DNA from: Ampullimonas aquatilis
Lineage (GTDB): Bacteria; Pseudomonadota; Gammaproteobacteria; Burkholderiales; Burkholderiaceae_D
Length of the DNA: 64,000 nucleotides
Direction of reading: 5' to 3'
Assembly: GCF_049675895.1 (NCBI RefSeq)
Contig: NZ_CP183834.1
Coordinates: forward strand, 62,001 to 126,000
Positions 63,299 to 64,000 of the stretch are shown here, piece by piece. How positions within the stretch are numbered: position 1 is the first letter of the stretch; the number at the start of each line of letters is the position of its first letter. A program made the position numbers and the translations under genes. The notes beneath the pieces were generated by a model. It saw only the letters and a program-made list of their open reading frames with translations. It was not told the DNA's origin and did no database searches.

Positions 63299-63727
63299 AT
63301 GTTCCCACGTCGACAACGTGCATTGATCGCTTGGATTGCCACCTTGGCTATCCTGCTCAACGCGCTCGTCCCGACTGTGGCACATGCACTGACTTTGTGG
63401 GCGGGCATGCCACCTTTGGTCATTGAAGTCTGTTCAACCGAAGGCCGCAAGTTGATCAAGCTGGATCAACTTGGTGGTAGTAAAGCTGGCAAGAGTCAAG
63501 CTGCTTCCAAGACTGGACAATCTGATAATTCACAGGCCAAGACAGGTGAGCATTGCCCTTATTGTTTAACGCATGCTGGTAGTTTTGGCTTGCCAGTTGA
63601 TGTTGCGGCAAATGCTTTGATGGTGCCCGCCAACAATGCTGATTATCCTTTCCTCTTCTATCGTTCGCACAGCCCGCTGTTTGCCTGGGCTGTCGCCAAT
63701 CCCCGAGCTCCTCCAACCCATTCCTGA
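63299..63727 (+). CDS. DUF2946 family protein, copy 2
   Basis: A 142-residue relative of the 39343 gene: hydrophobic N-terminus (LIAWIATLAILLNALVPTVAHA), VIEVCSTEGRK, GEHCPYCLTHAG and a NPRAPPTHS end. The two differ over most of the sequence but share the cysteine pattern. It precedes an exported protein start at the window edge, as copy 1 precedes a TonB receptor. Confidence 0.85.
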   Translation: MFPRRQRALIAWIATLAILLNALVPTVAHALTLWAGMPPLVIEVCSTEGRKLIKLDQLGGSKAGKSQAASKTGQSDNSQAKTGEHCPYCLTHAGSFGLPVDVAANALMVPANNADYPFLFYRSHSPLFAWAVANPRAPPTHS

Positions 63728-63942
63728 TCGTCTCTGAGTGCTTCTGTGTTGCCAGGTTAAATCTGCGCCAGAGGTGATTTCCTTGTTCGTCGAGGATCTA
63801 CTTGCGGATTAGAAACATAAAAGTTGACCTTGTCATCGACTTGCTAATGCAAGAAGGGTGAGGCTGATGCAAGTTTTTTATTGTTGAAACATTCGTATAA
63901 ATTTACAAAATAACGATATCAATTAAATTCTTCGGAGTAATA

Positions 63943-64000
63943 ATGAACCAAACAAGACTTTCTTATATGGCCTTTGCTGTAGCTCTGTTGAGCAGTGTGA
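63943..64000 (+). CDS. Start of an exported protein, cut by window end
   Basis: ATG with GGAG 6 bases upstream opens MNQTRLSYMAFAVALLSSV, a signal-peptide-like start continuing past the window. By analogy with the copy-1 locus it may be a TonB-dependent receptor, but only 19 residues are visible. Confidence 0.55.
   Translation, partial: MNQTRLSYMAFAVALLSSV

Overview
The window looks like chromosome of a betaproteobacterium, most likely order Burkholderiales and probably close to Oxalobacteraceae. This rests on marker genes: a DUF3567 protein, a PhaM-type PHA-granule protein, a ComF/TrmL/HldE-C cluster, a DUF721 (DciA-like) protein and argB followed after an insertion by a pyrimidine 5'-nucleotidase. 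Base composition is moderate. Gene density is high, about 57 protein genes, most with clear Shine-Dalgarno starts. I see no rRNA, tRNA, CRISPR array, prophage or insertion sequence.

Left part (1-14.5 kb): a bacterial SET-domain methyltransferase, a DUF3567 protein and a DUF3108 protein. Then come two complete heavy-metal RND efflux operons in tandem on the minus strand (outer-membrane factor, lipoprotein adaptor, pump). The first ends with a PII-like signalling gene; the second ends at a strong terminator. The two pumps carry different TM4 signatures (AIG..DGA versus DFG..DGA), so they probably export different metals.

Middle-left (14.5-31 kb): an operon of ferritin-like diiron protein, heptose-1-P adenylyltransferase, ComF and TrmL. 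Next is a MerR regulator with a cobalamin domain carrying the W-x9-EH signature of CarH-type B12 photoreceptors. It is divergent from a glutathione-peroxidase gene, folE2 and an NTF2-like gene, and a perfect 19-bp palindrome lies between the divergent genes. Then a thioesterase, a FIST sensor protein, PhaM, two lipoproteins, a LuxR-type regulator with an overlapping hybrid histidine kinase, a YhiN-type flavoprotein, a DsbC-like isomerase and a UbiH-family hydroxylase.

Middle-right (32-53 kb): a MOSC protein, YchF, PEP carboxylase, a GT39-like membrane glycosyltransferase, and a probable copper-acquisition operon (DUF2946, TonB receptor, PepSY membrane protein, PCuAC chaperone). After a DUF3617 protein comes an ECF sigma/anti-sigma pair followed by an unlisted 48-residue small protein. 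Then argB, an iron module (PiuC-type dioxygenase and siderophore receptor with a Fur-like box), a pyrimidine nucleotidase and a GT4 glycosyltransferase.

Right part (53-64 kb): DciA-like protein, zf-CHCC protein with FadD, a DUF1275 membrane protein, a lipoprotein aminopeptidase, ArgE, a DppBCDF-type peptide ABC transporter without its binding protein, and a second DUF2946 gene followed by the start of an exported protein cut by the window edge.

The most unusual signal is a family of about 80-bp extragenic repeats. Seven convincing copies lie just 3' of seven unrelated genes, always in the same direction relative to the gene they follow. They share a core (sense strand) close to AACGCACTTAAGC, then about 15 bases later ATATACMCCCT, and often have a small hairpin on the stop-codon side. 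I do not recognise this family.
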